Assembly: GCF_049651025.1 (NCBI RefSeq)
Contig: NZ_JBASBH010000035.1
Location: 1-64,000, forward strand
Origin: Parvibaculum sp049651025
GTDB lineage: Bacteria; Pseudomonadota; Alphaproteobacteria; Parvibaculales; Parvibaculaceae
DNA: 64,000 nucleotides
Direction: 5' to 3'
The translations under genes and the position numbers were made by a program. The notes below the pieces were generated by a model, which worked only from the letters and a program-made list of their open reading frames with translations, did not search any database and was not told the origin of the DNA. How positions within the stretch are numbered: position 1 is the stretch's first letter; each line of letters begins with the position of its first letter. This document shows positions 17,859-26,125 of this stretch, piece by piece.

Positions 17859-18073
17859 TAAGCGCGTCATCTACCGGTGGCCGGGGTGTGCCAACGGGGC
17901 GGCTTGTCCGCATGGGTGACGCGTCGGTTTCGCGTCCCTTGCGGTGTTCCTGCCGCATCGTGTTGTGCGGTCTGTCGCGTCTTCTCCATGGGCTTCCCCG
18001 CTCTGTTTGTTCGCGCCCCACGTCGCCGGTCCATGCGGCCGGGGTTGGCCGCGAACGACACGATGGGGTTCTT

Positions 18074-20035
18074 ATGAACAACTCAATGCCCAATGGGCGC
18101 CGCCTGGGAGCGGCCCTCTTCACTCTTGCGGCGATATCCGCAAGTCCTGCTCTTGCCGATCAAACCGCAAGCATAGCGCCTGAGCTTCTGATCACGGCGG
18201 GCACCATGCCGCTGCCGACGAAGGAAGTCGCCAGCTCCTACACAATCATCACGGCGGCGGATATTCAGCGTTTTCAATATCGCACCGTTGTCGACGCGTT
18301 GAAGTCCGTTCCGGGCGTTCACATTGTGCAACAGGGCGGTTCAGGCTCGCTCGCCTATGCCTTTACGCGCGGCGGCAACTCCAACCAGACGCTCGTTTTG
18401 TTGAACGGGCAGCCTGTGAGCGACCCCGCCTCCCCTTCCAACGCTTTCAACTTCGCCTTCCTCACGCTTGAAAATGTCGAGCGCATCGAGGTGGTGCGCG
18501 GGCCGCAAAGCGCGCTTTATGGCAGCCAGGCGATCGGCGGCGTCATCAACATCATCACAAAGCAAGGCACGGCCACGCCGTCGAATACGCTCAGCGTTGA
18601 AGCCGGATCGCGCGGCTCGCTGAATACGAGCATCACGTCGAGCGGCAGCGTCGGCAAGACCAACTACTTTGCGTCTCTCGCGCGGCAGGCCACGAACGGC
18701 AACGACATTACGCCGTCGAGATATCGCCTCGGTACGCCGGAGGAGAAAGATGGCAATGAGGACATCAACGGCTCGCTGCAACTCAACAGTGCGCTCAACG
18801 AGCTGGTGACCGCATCTGCCTTCGCGCAATTCGGCGATACGCGCAATGCATCCGATACGAGTTTTGGAGGCATCGACGCCGGTGCGAAGACGATCCAGCT
18901 TTTTCTCAGCGGCTCGATCGAAGGTAAATTCGCAGGCGGCGTCTGGACGCCGAAGCTCAACACCTCGTTCACGAAATATCATCGCAACGATGTGGACTAT
19001 CCCGACGTCCTCTCGGTGGACGACAGCCAGAGCAACAATCGCGGCGAACGCTTCACGCTGAGCGCGGACAATGCATTCAAGCTCGCCGATTGGAACCTGC
19101 TGACGATCGGCGCGGAATATGCGCATGAGACATTCACGTCGAATGGCTATCTGTTCATTCCCGATCCTGTGTGGGGCGACTATCTCTCGGTGGCGGATTC
19201 GGCGGCTGCCACATCGTCAACGGCGATATATGGATCGAACCATGTCGATCTCGGCGGACGGTTCTTTGCCACCGTCAGCGGTCGCTATGACATGCCCAAG
19301 GATTTCGGCAATCAGTTCACCTATTCGATTGCACCCGGCTATTACATCGAAGAAACCGATACGCGTCTGACGGCGAGCTATGGCACGGCCTTCAAGGTGC
19401 CCGCACTGTTCGAGCGCTATGGTTTCACGGCGACAACCTATGGCGACTATCACGGCAATCCCAATCTGAAGCCTGAAAAAAGCCGCGGCTGGGAAGTGGG
19501 CGTCGATCAGGGGCTGTTTGGCGACTATGCCAAGGTCGGCCTGACTTATTTCAAGAGCCGTATCGAGGATTCCATCCGGCAGGATGCGTTCTTCACGACG
19601 TCGATCAACAGCCCGACCTTCCATGCGTCGGGCGTGGAGAGCTATATCGAAATCGATCCGCTGCCCAATGTCTCGGCACGTCTCGACTACACCTATACGC
19701 TGATCGACAAGGGGGCGGCGGCGACGCCGATCCTTCGTCGGCCCCGCCATATCGTCAGCGGAACGCTCGGCTGGCAGGTTGACGACAAGACGGACCTTGG
19801 CCTCAATGTCGAATGGGTCGCCAATTATTTCGATGTTTACAACAGCCCCGTCGTCTTCGGCATTTTCAAGGCGAGCCCCTATGCGGTCGTGAATATCAGC
19901 GGATCGCATCAGCTTACCGACAGCGTGAAGCTGACGGCGCGGATCAACAATCTGCTGAACAAGCAATATGAGCCGGCAGATGGATTCCAGGCGCAGGGCT
20001 TCGAAGCCTTTGCGGGCATCGCCTATACGTTCTGA
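18074..20035 (+). CDS. btuB: TonB-dependent outer-membrane receptor, vitamin B12 transporter type
   Basis: The product is 653 residues. The signal peptide ends near SPALAD and a TonB-box-like ELLITAG follows. The plug domain has SVPGVHIVQQGG and VERIEVVRGPQSALYGSQAIGG. A 22-strand-type barrel ends in AGIAYTF with the C-terminal aromatic. It should import cobalamin across the outer membrane using TonB energy. The substrate assignment rests on the cobalamin riboswitch directly upstream. The reading frame extends through the riboswitch to 17636 by chance; the start is ATG 18074 after GGGG. No ABC importer genes follow. Confidence 0.9.
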   Translation: MNNSMPNGRRLGAALFTLAAISASPALADQTASIAPELLITAGTMPLPTKEVASSYTIITAADIQRFQYRTVVDALKSVPGVHIVQQGGSGSLAYAFTRGGNSNQTLVLLNGQPVSDPASPSNAFNFAFLTLENVERIEVVRGPQSALYGSQAIGGVINIITKQGTATPSNTLSVEAGSRGSLNTSITSSGSVGKTNYFASLARQATNGNDITPSRYRLGTPEEKDGNEDINGSLQLNSALNELVTASAFAQFGDTRNASDTSFGGIDAGAKTIQLFLSGSIEGKFAGGVWTPKLNTSFTKYHRNDVDYPDVLSVDDSQSNNRGERFTLSADNAFKLADWNLLTIGAEYAHETFTSNGYLFIPDPVWGDYLSVADSAAATSSTAIYGSNHVDLGGRFFATVSGRYDMPKDFGNQFTYSIAPGYYIEETDTRLTASYGTAFKVPALFERYGFTATTYGDYHGNPNLKPEKSRGWEVGVDQGLFGDYAKVGLTYFKSRIEDSIRQDAFFTTSINSPTFHASGVESYIEIDPLPNVSARLDYTYTLIDKGAAATPILRRPRHIVSGTLGWQVDDKTDLGLNVEWVANYFDVYNSPVVFGIFKASPYAVVNISGSHQLTDSVKLTARINNLLNKQYEPADGFQAQGFEAFAGIAYTF

Positions 20036-20058
20036 TCGAACGCGAGTGAACGAGAATG

Positions 20059-20089
20059 AACGCGGGGAGGAACACTCCCCGCGTTTTTC
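20059..20089 (+). terminator. Rho-independent terminator of the btuB-like gene
   Basis: An 11-bp perfect stem (20059-20069 with 20075-20085) with a 5-base loop is followed by a T run. It overlaps the stop codon of the convergent enoyl-CoA hydratase gene by two bases. Confidence 0.88.
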
Positions 20090-20936
20090 ATTTTCCGGTG
20101 AAGTTCGCTTTGCGCTTCTCGACGAAGTGGGCGACGCCTTCCTTGAAGTCGGCTGTGCCGAAGCTCTTCTGCATTTCGCTGTCGCCGACTTCCAGCGCTT
20201 CGTTGAAACCCTGAAAGAGCGCTTTCCAGATTTGCGCTTTCATCACGGCCATCGAGCGGGGCGAGACGGTTTCGGCAAGCACCGTCGCATAATCCATCAC
20301 CGCGCCCATGAATGTCTCCTGCTCGAAGACCTTGTTGACGAGGCCCATGCGCTCGGCTTCGGCGGCTGTGAACTTGCGGGCCGAGAGCAAGAGGTCGAGC
20401 GAGTGAGCGGGGCCGACGAGATGCGGCAAGAGCCAGGATATGCCGTGCTCGGCAATCAGACCGCGCTGCGCAAAGGCGGTCGTGAACTTCGCGTCGGAAC
20501 CAGCAAAGCGCATATCGGCATATAGCGCGAAGACGAGGCCGAGGCCTGCCGCCGGGCCGTTGATCGCGGCAATGATCGGCTTCCTGATTTGAAAGAGATA
20601 ACCGAAGCGGCCGCCATAATGCGGCGTGACGTCCGGCCCGAGATCGTTGCGAAAATCGAAGGTTTCCTCGCGCGTGGCTTGCGCCAGTTCGCGGTCCTCC
20701 CAGTTCGCCGGTTTGATCTGCTGAAGGAGGCCCATATCGGCCCCGGCGCAAAAGCCGCGCCCTGCCCCGGTTATCACGATGACGCGCACCGCATCATCTT
20801 GCACTGCAGCAGCGAGCGCCCGCTTGATGCTCTTTTCCATGGCGGCAGTCCAGGCATTGAGCCTGTCCGGCCTGTTCAGGGTGATGAGGCCGACGCGGCC
20901 CTTCACCTCATAAATGAGATCCTCATACTGGCTCAT
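20088..20936 (-). CDS. Enoyl-CoA hydratase/isomerase family protein
   Basis: The product is 282 residues with the crotonase fold. GRVGLITLNRPDRLNAW lies at the N-terminus, the first oxyanion-hole motif is GAGRGFCAGADMG and the second is NGPAAGLGLVFALYAD. A glutamate sits in RGLIAEHGISW at the usual catalytic position. It hydrates or isomerises enoyl-CoA esters. GAGGGAG precedes ATG 20936; the longer frame to 21008 has no ribosome site. It is divergent from a second crotonase 91 bases away, which suggests the two share a promoter region and perhaps a pathway. Confidence 0.87.
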   Translation of the reverse strand: MSQYEDLIYEVKGRVGLITLNRPDRLNAWTAAMEKSIKRALAAAVQDDAVRVIVITGAGRGFCAGADMGLLQQIKPANWEDRELAQATREETFDFRNDLGPDVTPHYGGRFGYLFQIRKPIIAAINGPAAGLGLVFALYADMRFAGSDAKFTTAFAQRGLIAEHGISWLLPHLVGPAHSLDLLLSARKFTAAEAERMGLVNKVFEQETFMGAVMDYATVLAETVSPRSMAVMKAQIWKALFQGFNEALEVGDSEMQKSFGTADFKEGVAHFVEKRKANFTGK

Positions 20937-21027
20937 GGCTTTCTCCCTCGGTTGGCTTTTGCTCTTGCGGCATTTTGAGCGAGTATAGGCACGAGAAAGC
21001 GCGCTCAAAAAGGATGCGAAAGAAAAA

Positions 21028-21834
21028 ATGACAGGGTTTCAGCAGATCGTCGTCGATAGCCCGGAGCCGCATGTCGCGCGGATCGTGCTCAATCGTCCGC
21101 AGCAGATGAACGCCTATTCGACCCAAATGTGCGAGGAACTGGTCGAGGCGCTGGAAGATTATCTGCGCGATGACGACAAGCGCTGCCTCATCCTCACCGG
21201 CGCGGGGCGCGGATTTTGTTCGGGCGGCGATGTCAGCGGCGCCGATGGCGAGCACGCGGAACTGATGAAGACGCAGCTTTCTCACGGACGCGAAATGCGC
21301 GACGGCATGCACCGCGTCATTCTTGCGCTGTCGCGCATCGACAAGCCGGTGATTGCGATGATCAACGGTGCGGCGGTCGCTGGCGGATTGACGCTGGCCC
21401 TTGCCTGCGACATGCGCATTGCGTCCGATCAGGCAAAGCTTGGCGACACGTCTGGCCGCTTCGGGCTCCTGCCGGACGAAGGCGGCGCCTGGCTCTTTCC
21501 CCGCGCCATGGGCCTCGACCGGGCATTGAAGATGACGCTGCTTGGCGAGGTTTACAACGCAACCGAGGCTGAGCGCCTCGGGCTTGTAACGGAAGTCGTG
21601 CCGCATGCCGAGCTTGAAGTGCGGACATTCGCGCTGGCTCGCGCGCTTGCGAAGAAAGCACCGCTCGCCGTTCGGCTGGCGAAGAACATGATGCTGCGCG
21701 CGAGCGACGTGTCGCTGGAGCGTTCGCTTGGCGATGCGGCACTTTCCGTCATGGTCGCCAATCCGAGTGCGGATGTGCGCGAAGGCGTGAAAGCGTTCTT
21801 TGAAAAGCGGGAGCCTAAATTCGCGGGCAAGTGA
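21028..21834 (+). CDS. Enoyl-CoA hydratase/isomerase family protein
   Basis: This 268-residue crotonase-fold protein has VARIVLNRPQQMNAY, oxyanion motifs ILTGAGRGFCSGGDV and INGAAVAGGLTLALACD, and a glutamate in GLLPDEGGAW at the catalytic position. It resembles acyl-CoA hydratases of beta-oxidation and aromatic-CoA pathways. It is divergent from its paralogue, and a PLP enzyme starts 65 bases downstream on the same strand. The exact substrate cannot be told from sequence alone. Confidence 0.87.
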   Translation: MTGFQQIVVDSPEPHVARIVLNRPQQMNAYSTQMCEELVEALEDYLRDDDKRCLILTGAGRGFCSGGDVSGADGEHAELMKTQLSHGREMRDGMHRVILALSRIDKPVIAMINGAAVAGGLTLALACDMRIASDQAKLGDTSGRFGLLPDEGGAWLFPRAMGLDRALKMTLLGEVYNATEAERLGLVTEVVPHAELEVRTFALARALAKKAPLAVRLAKNMMLRASDVSLERSLGDAALSVMVANPSADVREGVKAFFEKREPKFAGK

Positions 21835-21899
21835 AGCCGCTTGTCGCCCCTGCAAATCTGCTAGCCTTCCGATCAGCACAATCGAAACGGAACACCATC

Positions 21900-23132
21900 A
21901 TGCCTATGCCCGAAAAGGGAACCGACTGGGAAAGCCTCAAACGCGAGATGCAGGAGCGCGGTGCGCATGACGTCAAATGGCGTGATGGCAAGACGGCCGT
22001 TTATGTCTTCAATGCCGGGCCCGATGTCGAGCGCGTACAGAAGGAGGCCTATACGCTCTTCATGTCGGAAAATGGCCTCGGGCCGATGGCCTTTCCGAGC
22101 CTGAAGAAGATGGAAGATGAAGTCGTCGCGATGGGGCTTTCGCTGCTTCATGCGCCTGACGGTGCCGTCGGCAACATCACATCAGGCGGCACGGATTCGA
22201 TCACCATGGCGATGAAGACCGCGCGCGACTTTGCGCGCAAGGAAAAGGGTGTGACCGGCACGCCCAATGTCGTGTTGCCCTATTCGGCACATCCCGCCTT
22301 CGACAAGGCGGCGAAGATGATGGAGATCGAAATTCGCCGTGTGCCGGTCGGTGCCGATCTGCTGGCTGATGTGGAGGCGATGGGCAAGGCGGCGGACGAG
22401 CGCACGATCATGATCGTCGGATCGGCGCCCTGCTTTCCTTATGGGCTTATCGACCCCATCGAGAAACTCGGCGCACTCGCGCAAGCGCGCGAGCTGTGGC
22501 TGCATGTGGACGCTTGCGTCGGCGGATATATCGCGCCTTTCGTGCGGATGAATGGCGGCGATGTTCCGCCTTTCGATTTCGAGGTGCCCGGCGTTTCGTC
22601 CATGTCGGCCGATCTGCACAAATATGGCTATTGCGCCAAGGGCGCATCGACCGTGCTTTTCCGCTCCGAGGCGCTGCGTGCTTACATGATCTTCGACACG
22701 GATTCATGGCCGGGCGGGCGCATGGTCACGCCGACGCTTGCGGGCACGCGGCCCGGCGGCGCTATCGCGGCGGCATGGGCGGTGATGAATTTTCTCGGCG
22801 TCGAGGGTTATCGCGCCAAGCACAAACAGGTGACGGATGCGCGCGAGAAGATCGAGGCGGGCGTCAAGGCGCTCGGCTTTCGCATTCTCGGAAAGCCGCA
22901 GCTCGGCCTTATCGCCTATACGCATGACGAGATCGACTGCATGGCGGTGTGGGGCAAGTTGTTTGAGCGTGGCTGGTTTACGAGCCTGACGACGCAGCCC
23001 AAGGGGCTGCATCTGATGCTCTCGCCCTTCCATCTGCAGGTGGCGGACACTTATCTGGCCGATCTCGCCTGGGCGGTGGAGCAGGTCAAAGCCGGTGCGA
23101 GCGGCGCAAAGCGCGAGGCGCGCTACAGCTGA
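21900..23132 (+). CDS. PLP-dependent decarboxylase/lyase resembling sphingosine-1-phosphate lyase
   Basis: The product is 410 residues, a fold-type I PLP enzyme. NITSGGTDSITMAMKTA binds the cofactor phosphate, LHVDACVGGYIAPF holds the aspartate for the pyridine nitrogen, and DLHKYGYCAKGASTVLFR carries the Schiff-base lysine, K241. The HKYGY-KG context is characteristic of the sphingosine-phosphate lyase/glutamate decarboxylase group. It lacks the N-terminal membrane anchor of eukaryotic lyases. The ATG at 21900 is preceded by CGGAAC. It follows an enoyl-CoA hydratase closely and ends at a strong terminator. A C-C lyase of an amino-alcohol phosphate or an amino-acid decarboxylase are both possible. 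Confidence 0.78.
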   Translation: MPMPEKGTDWESLKREMQERGAHDVKWRDGKTAVYVFNAGPDVERVQKEAYTLFMSENGLGPMAFPSLKKMEDEVVAMGLSLLHAPDGAVGNITSGGTDSITMAMKTARDFARKEKGVTGTPNVVLPYSAHPAFDKAAKMMEIEIRRVPVGADLLADVEAMGKAADERTIMIVGSAPCFPYGLIDPIEKLGALAQARELWLHVDACVGGYIAPFVRMNGGDVPPFDFEVPGVSSMSADLHKYGYCAKGASTVLFRSEALRAYMIFDTDSWPGGRMVTPTLAGTRPGGAIAAAWAVMNFLGVEGYRAKHKQVTDAREKIEAGVKALGFRILGKPQLGLIAYTHDEIDCMAVWGKLFERGWFTSLTTQPKGLHLMLSPFHLQVADTYLADLAWAVEQVKAGASGAKREARYS

Positions 23133-23137
23133 ATGCA

Positions 23138-23167
23138 AAAGAGCCCGCCAAATCGGCGGGCTCTTTC
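23138..23167. terminator. Bidirectional rho-independent terminator
   Basis: A perfect 12-bp stem (23138-23149 with 23155-23166) with a 5-base loop has T runs at the 3' side on both strands. It lies between the convergent PLP-enzyme gene and the small-protein operon. Confidence 0.88.
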
Positions 23168-23188
23168 ATATCGAAGGCGACTGAACGA

Positions 23189-23386
23189 TCAGTTGCCCGT
23201 GGCGTTGTCGATTTTCTCGCCGGCCTTTTCAGCCGGGCCTTGCGGGTTCACTGCGTCCTTCATGGAATCTACAGCGTTGTCGAGTTTTTCGCCCGCCTTT
23301 TCAGCCGGGCCCTTGTCGTCGCATGCGGCCAGCGCGCCCATCAACGGGAGCGTGAGAGCGATGCCGATCATTGCTTTGCGCAACAT
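23189..23386 (-). CDS. Small putative lipoprotein with a duplicated amphipathic motif
   Basis: The product is 65 residues. A hydrophobic signal segment ends in GALAAC, a good lipobox with C22 as the modified cysteine. The short mature part repeats itself: GPAEKAGEKLDNAVD and GPAEKAGEKIDNATG. The DNA shows the same duplication. The mature peptide is charged, probably helical, and similar in plan to entericidin-like or small stress lipoproteins. It is the last gene of a four-gene leftward operon of very small envelope proteins. GGAG lies before ATG 23386. Confidence 0.75.
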   Translation of the reverse strand: MLRKAMIGIALTLPLMGALAACDDKGPAEKAGEKLDNAVDSMKDAVNPQGPAEKAGEKIDNATGN

Positions 23387-23420
23387 ATTCAAGACTCCAT
23401 GTTCTTTCGGGAAAGTGACG

Positions 23421-23573
23421 TCAGATGACGCCGAGCAGCAAGAGGACGAGAAGAATGATGAGTATCGTGCCGATACCGCCACTTGGATAGTAACCCCAAC
23501 TGGAGCTATAGGGCCAAGTCGGCAGTGCACCGACAACCAGCACAATGAGCAAAATCAGCAATAAAAGATGCAT
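23421..23573 (-). CDS. DUF3309-family small membrane protein
   Basis: This 50-residue protein opens with MHLLLLILLIVLVVGALP. A short polar linker WPYSSSWGYYPSGG follows, then a second hydrophobic helix, GTILIILLVLLLLGVI. The layout of two helices around a W/Y/P/G-rich loop is that of DUF3309 proteins, of unknown function and often found near stress genes. It begins 20 bases after a 24-residue peptide gene and ends 34 bases before the lipoprotein. Confidence 0.75.
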   Translation of the reverse strand: MHLLLLILLIVLVVGALPTWPYSSSWGYYPSGGIGTILIILLVLLLLGVI

Positions 23574-23593
23574 GTTGGTTCAACCCATAAAAC

Positions 23594-23668
23594 TCAGTGA
23601 AACAGAAAATAGATGAGGATGAGGATCGGAATCGGAACGCCGACGATCCAGAGAAACAAATAGCGCAT
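23594..23668 (-). CDS. 24-residue single-helix membrane peptide
   Basis: The peptide reads MRYLFLWIVGVP, then IPILILIYFLFH. It is almost wholly hydrophobic with one arginine at the N-terminus, so one membrane helix with N-in topology is likely. A near-perfect GGAGGAAT ribosome site precedes ATG 23666-23668. The start lies two bases after the stop of the upstream DUF883-like gene, so the two are coupled. Its size would make automated annotation miss it. The function is unknown. Confidence 0.7.
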   Translation of the reverse strand: MRYLFLWIVGVPIPILILIYFLFH

Positions 23669-23670
23669 GT

Positions 23671-23886
23671 CTATTCCTCCACATGGCGCGCATGATTGAC
23701 GATGCGCGACGCGAGATAGACGACAACCGCCGTCACAACGACAGATGTCACGGGCCGCTTGCGGATCGCATTCACGACAGTGTCGACGACAGGATGCGCA
23801 AAGGCTTCCTTTGTCAGGTCTCTGGCATCGTCTTTCAGCGCTTCAGCATCTCTGCGCAGACGGGTCGTTTTGCTTCTGATCGCCAT
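23671..23886 (-). CDS. DUF883/YqjD-like small inner-membrane protein
   Basis: The product is 71 residues from ATG 23886. A charged helical N-terminal half (RSKTTRLRRDAEALKDDARDL) is followed by RKRPVTSVVVTAVVVYLA, a single C-terminal helix after a basic-proline motif. This arrangement resembles the YqjD/ElaB/YgaM group, which anchors to the inner membrane and in E. coli associates with ribosomes in stationary phase. The match is by layout, not by strong identity. It leads the four-gene small-protein operon and is divergent from an acyl-CoA ligase. Confidence 0.6.
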   Translation of the reverse strand: MAIRSKTTRLRRDAEALKDDARDLTKEAFAHPVVDTVVNAIRKRPVTSVVVTAVVVYLASRIVNHARHVEE

Positions 23887-24092
23887 AGCACTATTCACCG
23901 TCACTCTGTGGGGCACACAATTCACCGGCCATAAGGCCCGGCTCGTCTAGTGAAACGCCGTAAATCAGGTGCGGTTCCCTTGACCGGGTCGAATAGTTTC
24001 CAGGGCAAGGGCGTCCTATGCGGGACATGTTCCCAAAGCGCATTCGCCTGCTACACTCCAGCCGACAAAAGAAGTCACTGGGAGGGACTCTG

Positions 24093-25640
24093 ATGGGCGG
24101 GTTTGTGCGGTCGGGTGAGCGCGTATCCGATATTGCGGTTTTGTCTGAGCATGCGGCGCGCGCCGGGTCGGGGTTTGCGAGCCTCGGCATCGGGCCGGGC
24201 GACGTTGTTGCCATCTATCTCCGAAACGACTTTGCCTTTTTCGAAGCCTCCGTCGCGGCGGGCCTTGTCGGCGCTTATTCGACGCCGGTCAATTGGCACA
24301 ATTCCGCCGATGAAGCTGCTTACATCTTTGAAAATTCGGGCGCGAAGGCGATCGTCATCCATGCCGATCTCTATCATCCAATCGCCAGCGCGCTGCCTGC
24401 CGGGGTGCCGGTCTTCGTCGTAGAGACGCCGCCAGAGATCATCGCCGCCTATCGCCTCCCTGCCGATGCGCTGCGACTGCCCGCGGGGGTACCACTCTGG
24501 AGCGAGTGGCTCGCGAAATTCCCACCCAAGGAAAAAGGGCCCGACGAGCCGCCGGGCACGATGATCTACACGTCCGGCACGACCGGACACCCCAAGGGCG
24601 TGCGCCGGGCGCGACCGAATGGCGAGCAGGCGCTTGCATGGCAGAAACTCGTCGGCGGCGTGATGGGCTTCGATCCGAAATTCGGCAATCCCGTCGACAT
24701 GGTGACCGTGATCACAGGGCCGATGTATCACTCCGCGCCCAATGCCTATGGACTGTTTGCATTTCGCGTCGGCGCGAATGCGATCCTGCAGCCGCGCTTC
24801 GATCCCGAAGAATTGCTGGCGATGATCGACAAGTACAAGGTTACGCATCTTCATATGGTGCCGACCATGTTCGTCCGTCTGCTGAAGCTTCCCGATGAGG
24901 TGAAGAAGAAATACGACCTTTCGTCCTTGCGCTTCGTCGTCCACGCGGCGGCGCCCTGCCCGGTTCATGTGAAACAGGCCATGATCGAATGGTGGGGGCC
25001 GGTAATTTTCGAATATTACGGCGGCACGGAAACCGGCGCGGTCGTTTTCTGCGACAGCAAGGAATGGCTCGCTCATCCTGGGACGGTGGGCAAGGCGGTC
25101 GACGGCGCGGAAGTTCGTGTGCTGGGGGAAAATGGCGAGGAGCTTGCCAAGGGCGCGACCGGGGAAATCGTTTGCCGGACGTTCACCATTCCCGATTTCA
25201 CCTATCATCGCGACGAAGAGAAACGGCAGCGCGCGGAGAAAGCGGGCCTGATCTCGCTTGGCGATATGGGTTATCTCGACGATGACGGCTTTCTCTATCT
25301 GTGCGACCGCGCCAAGGACATGATCATCTCGGGCGGCGTCAACATCTACCCTGCCGAGATCGAGGCGGAGCTGCACAAGATGCCGGGCGTCGGCGACTGT
25401 GCAGTCTTCGGCATTCCCGACGAGGAATTCGGCGAACAGGTCTGCGCCATCGTGCAGAGGCTGCCCGGGGCAGACATCACGGAAAGCGCCGTGCGTTCAT
25501 TTCTCCGTGAGAAGATCGCCGGCTACAAGGTGCCCAAGCACGTCGAATTCCGTACCGACCTGCCGCGCGAGGACTCCGGCAAAATCTTCAAGCGCAAGCT
25601 GCGCGAGCCTTTCTGGGAAGCCGCCGGACGGAGAATCTGA
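24093..25640 (+). CDS. AMP-forming acyl-CoA synthetase
   Basis: This 515-residue member of the adenylate-forming superfamily has the P-loop-like MIYTSGTTGHPKGVRRA and the A5 motif FEYYGGTETGAV. Its A8 region reads LGDMGYLDDDGFLYLCDRAKDMI and the catalytic lysine lies in DSGKIFKRKL. It activates a carboxylic acid as an acyl adenylate and transfers it to CoA. GGGAGGGA precedes ATG 24093. The fatty- or aromatic-acid substrate is not readable from sequence. The nearby crotonases and thiolase make a fatty-acid or acyl-CoA catabolic role plausible. Confidence 0.88.
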   Translation: MGGFVRSGERVSDIAVLSEHAARAGSGFASLGIGPGDVVAIYLRNDFAFFEASVAAGLVGAYSTPVNWHNSADEAAYIFENSGAKAIVIHADLYHPIASALPAGVPVFVVETPPEIIAAYRLPADALRLPAGVPLWSEWLAKFPPKEKGPDEPPGTMIYTSGTTGHPKGVRRARPNGEQALAWQKLVGGVMGFDPKFGNPVDMVTVITGPMYHSAPNAYGLFAFRVGANAILQPRFDPEELLAMIDKYKVTHLHMVPTMFVRLLKLPDEVKKKYDLSSLRFVVHAAAPCPVHVKQAMIEWWGPVIFEYYGGTETGAVVFCDSKEWLAHPGTVGKAVDGAEVRVLGENGEELAKGATGEIVCRTFTIPDFTYHRDEEKRQRAEKAGLISLGDMGYLDDDGFLYLCDRAKDMIISGGVNIYPAEIEAELHKMPGVGDCAVFGIPDEEFGEQVCAIVQRLPGADITESAVRSFLREKIAGYKVPKHVEFRTDLPREDSGKIFKRKLREPFWEAAGRRI

Positions 25641-25935
25641 GTTCTCCCGACGTCCTGCTGCACGTGCGAAGGCCGGTAGAACCGGCTCGCACCGCCGTGA
25701 AAATCACCGGCCACTTTGATCGACTGCGGATCAATTCCGCGGGTTCGAGGCCGTTCGAGCGGTCTTAATTCGCTCCGACCACGGCCGGATGGTCGCGCCT
25801 GTCGGCTCGAGCCGGGCCGCCGCATCCTCTTTTTATGCGATCTTTATTCTTTCGCGCCCCAAGTCATCTCGATTTTTGTGTCACATTAGGTGTCTGCTCC
25901 GGTCACGCTACGGACCCTGTCGAAGGAGACTCCTC
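25641..25935. promoter_or_regulatory. Upstream region of the kdp operon
   Basis: This 295-base gap should carry the kdp promoter. It holds an imperfect hairpin at 25666-25690 shortly after the ligase stop. It also holds the dyad TTGATC-N7-GATCAA at 25716-25734 and two direct copies of GTTCGAG near 25742-25763. A T-rich segment with CTTTTTAT and TCTTTATT near 25828-25850 resembles the T-rich direct repeats bound by KdpE in E. coli. That last assignment is tentative. Confidence 0.4.
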
Positions 25936-26019
25936 ATGCTCGACGCCGGAATGCTCGCTCTCGCGCTCGCCTCCTTTGCGGCGCTCTTTGGCTATCTTTT
26001 CCTCTGCGACCGTCTGTGA
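25936..26019 (+). CDS. 27-residue membrane peptide in front of kdpF
   Basis: ATG 25936 opens a 27-residue frame, MLDAGMLALALASFAALFGY then LFLCDRL, with GAAGGAGAC seven bases upstream. It is a single hydrophobic helix with a charged C-terminus, similar in plan to KdpF but distinct from it. It starts eight bases before the kdpF gene region and is almost certainly co-transcribed. It may be a second small stabilising subunit or regulator of the Kdp pump. Standard gene callers would skip it. Confidence 0.65.
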   Translation: MLDAGMLALALASFAALFGYLFLCDRL

Positions 26020-26026
26020 GGCCCCC

Positions 26027-26116
26027 ATGAGCTTCGATCTCATTCTGGGGGGCGGCGTCGCCCTTTTCATTCTCGGCTATCTGCTTGTCGTCCTCGCCAT
26101 GCCGGAAAGGTTCTAG
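26027..26116 (+). CDS. kdpF: Potassium-transporting ATPase small subunit KdpF
   Basis: The 29-residue peptide MSFDLILGGGVALFILGY then LLVVLAMPERF is a single helix ending in the typical PERF tail of KdpF. KdpF stabilises the KdpABC complex in the membrane. It lies nine bases before kdpA. Its size and position fit the family exactly. Confidence 0.88.
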   Translation: MSFDLILGGGVALFILGYLLVVLAMPERF

Positions 26117-26125
26117 GAGCCTGCC

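Noticed and set aside
17636..18073. N-terminal extension of the TonB receptor frame
   Set aside because: The open frame runs through the B12 riboswitch by chance. The signal peptide and ribosome site fix the start at 18074.
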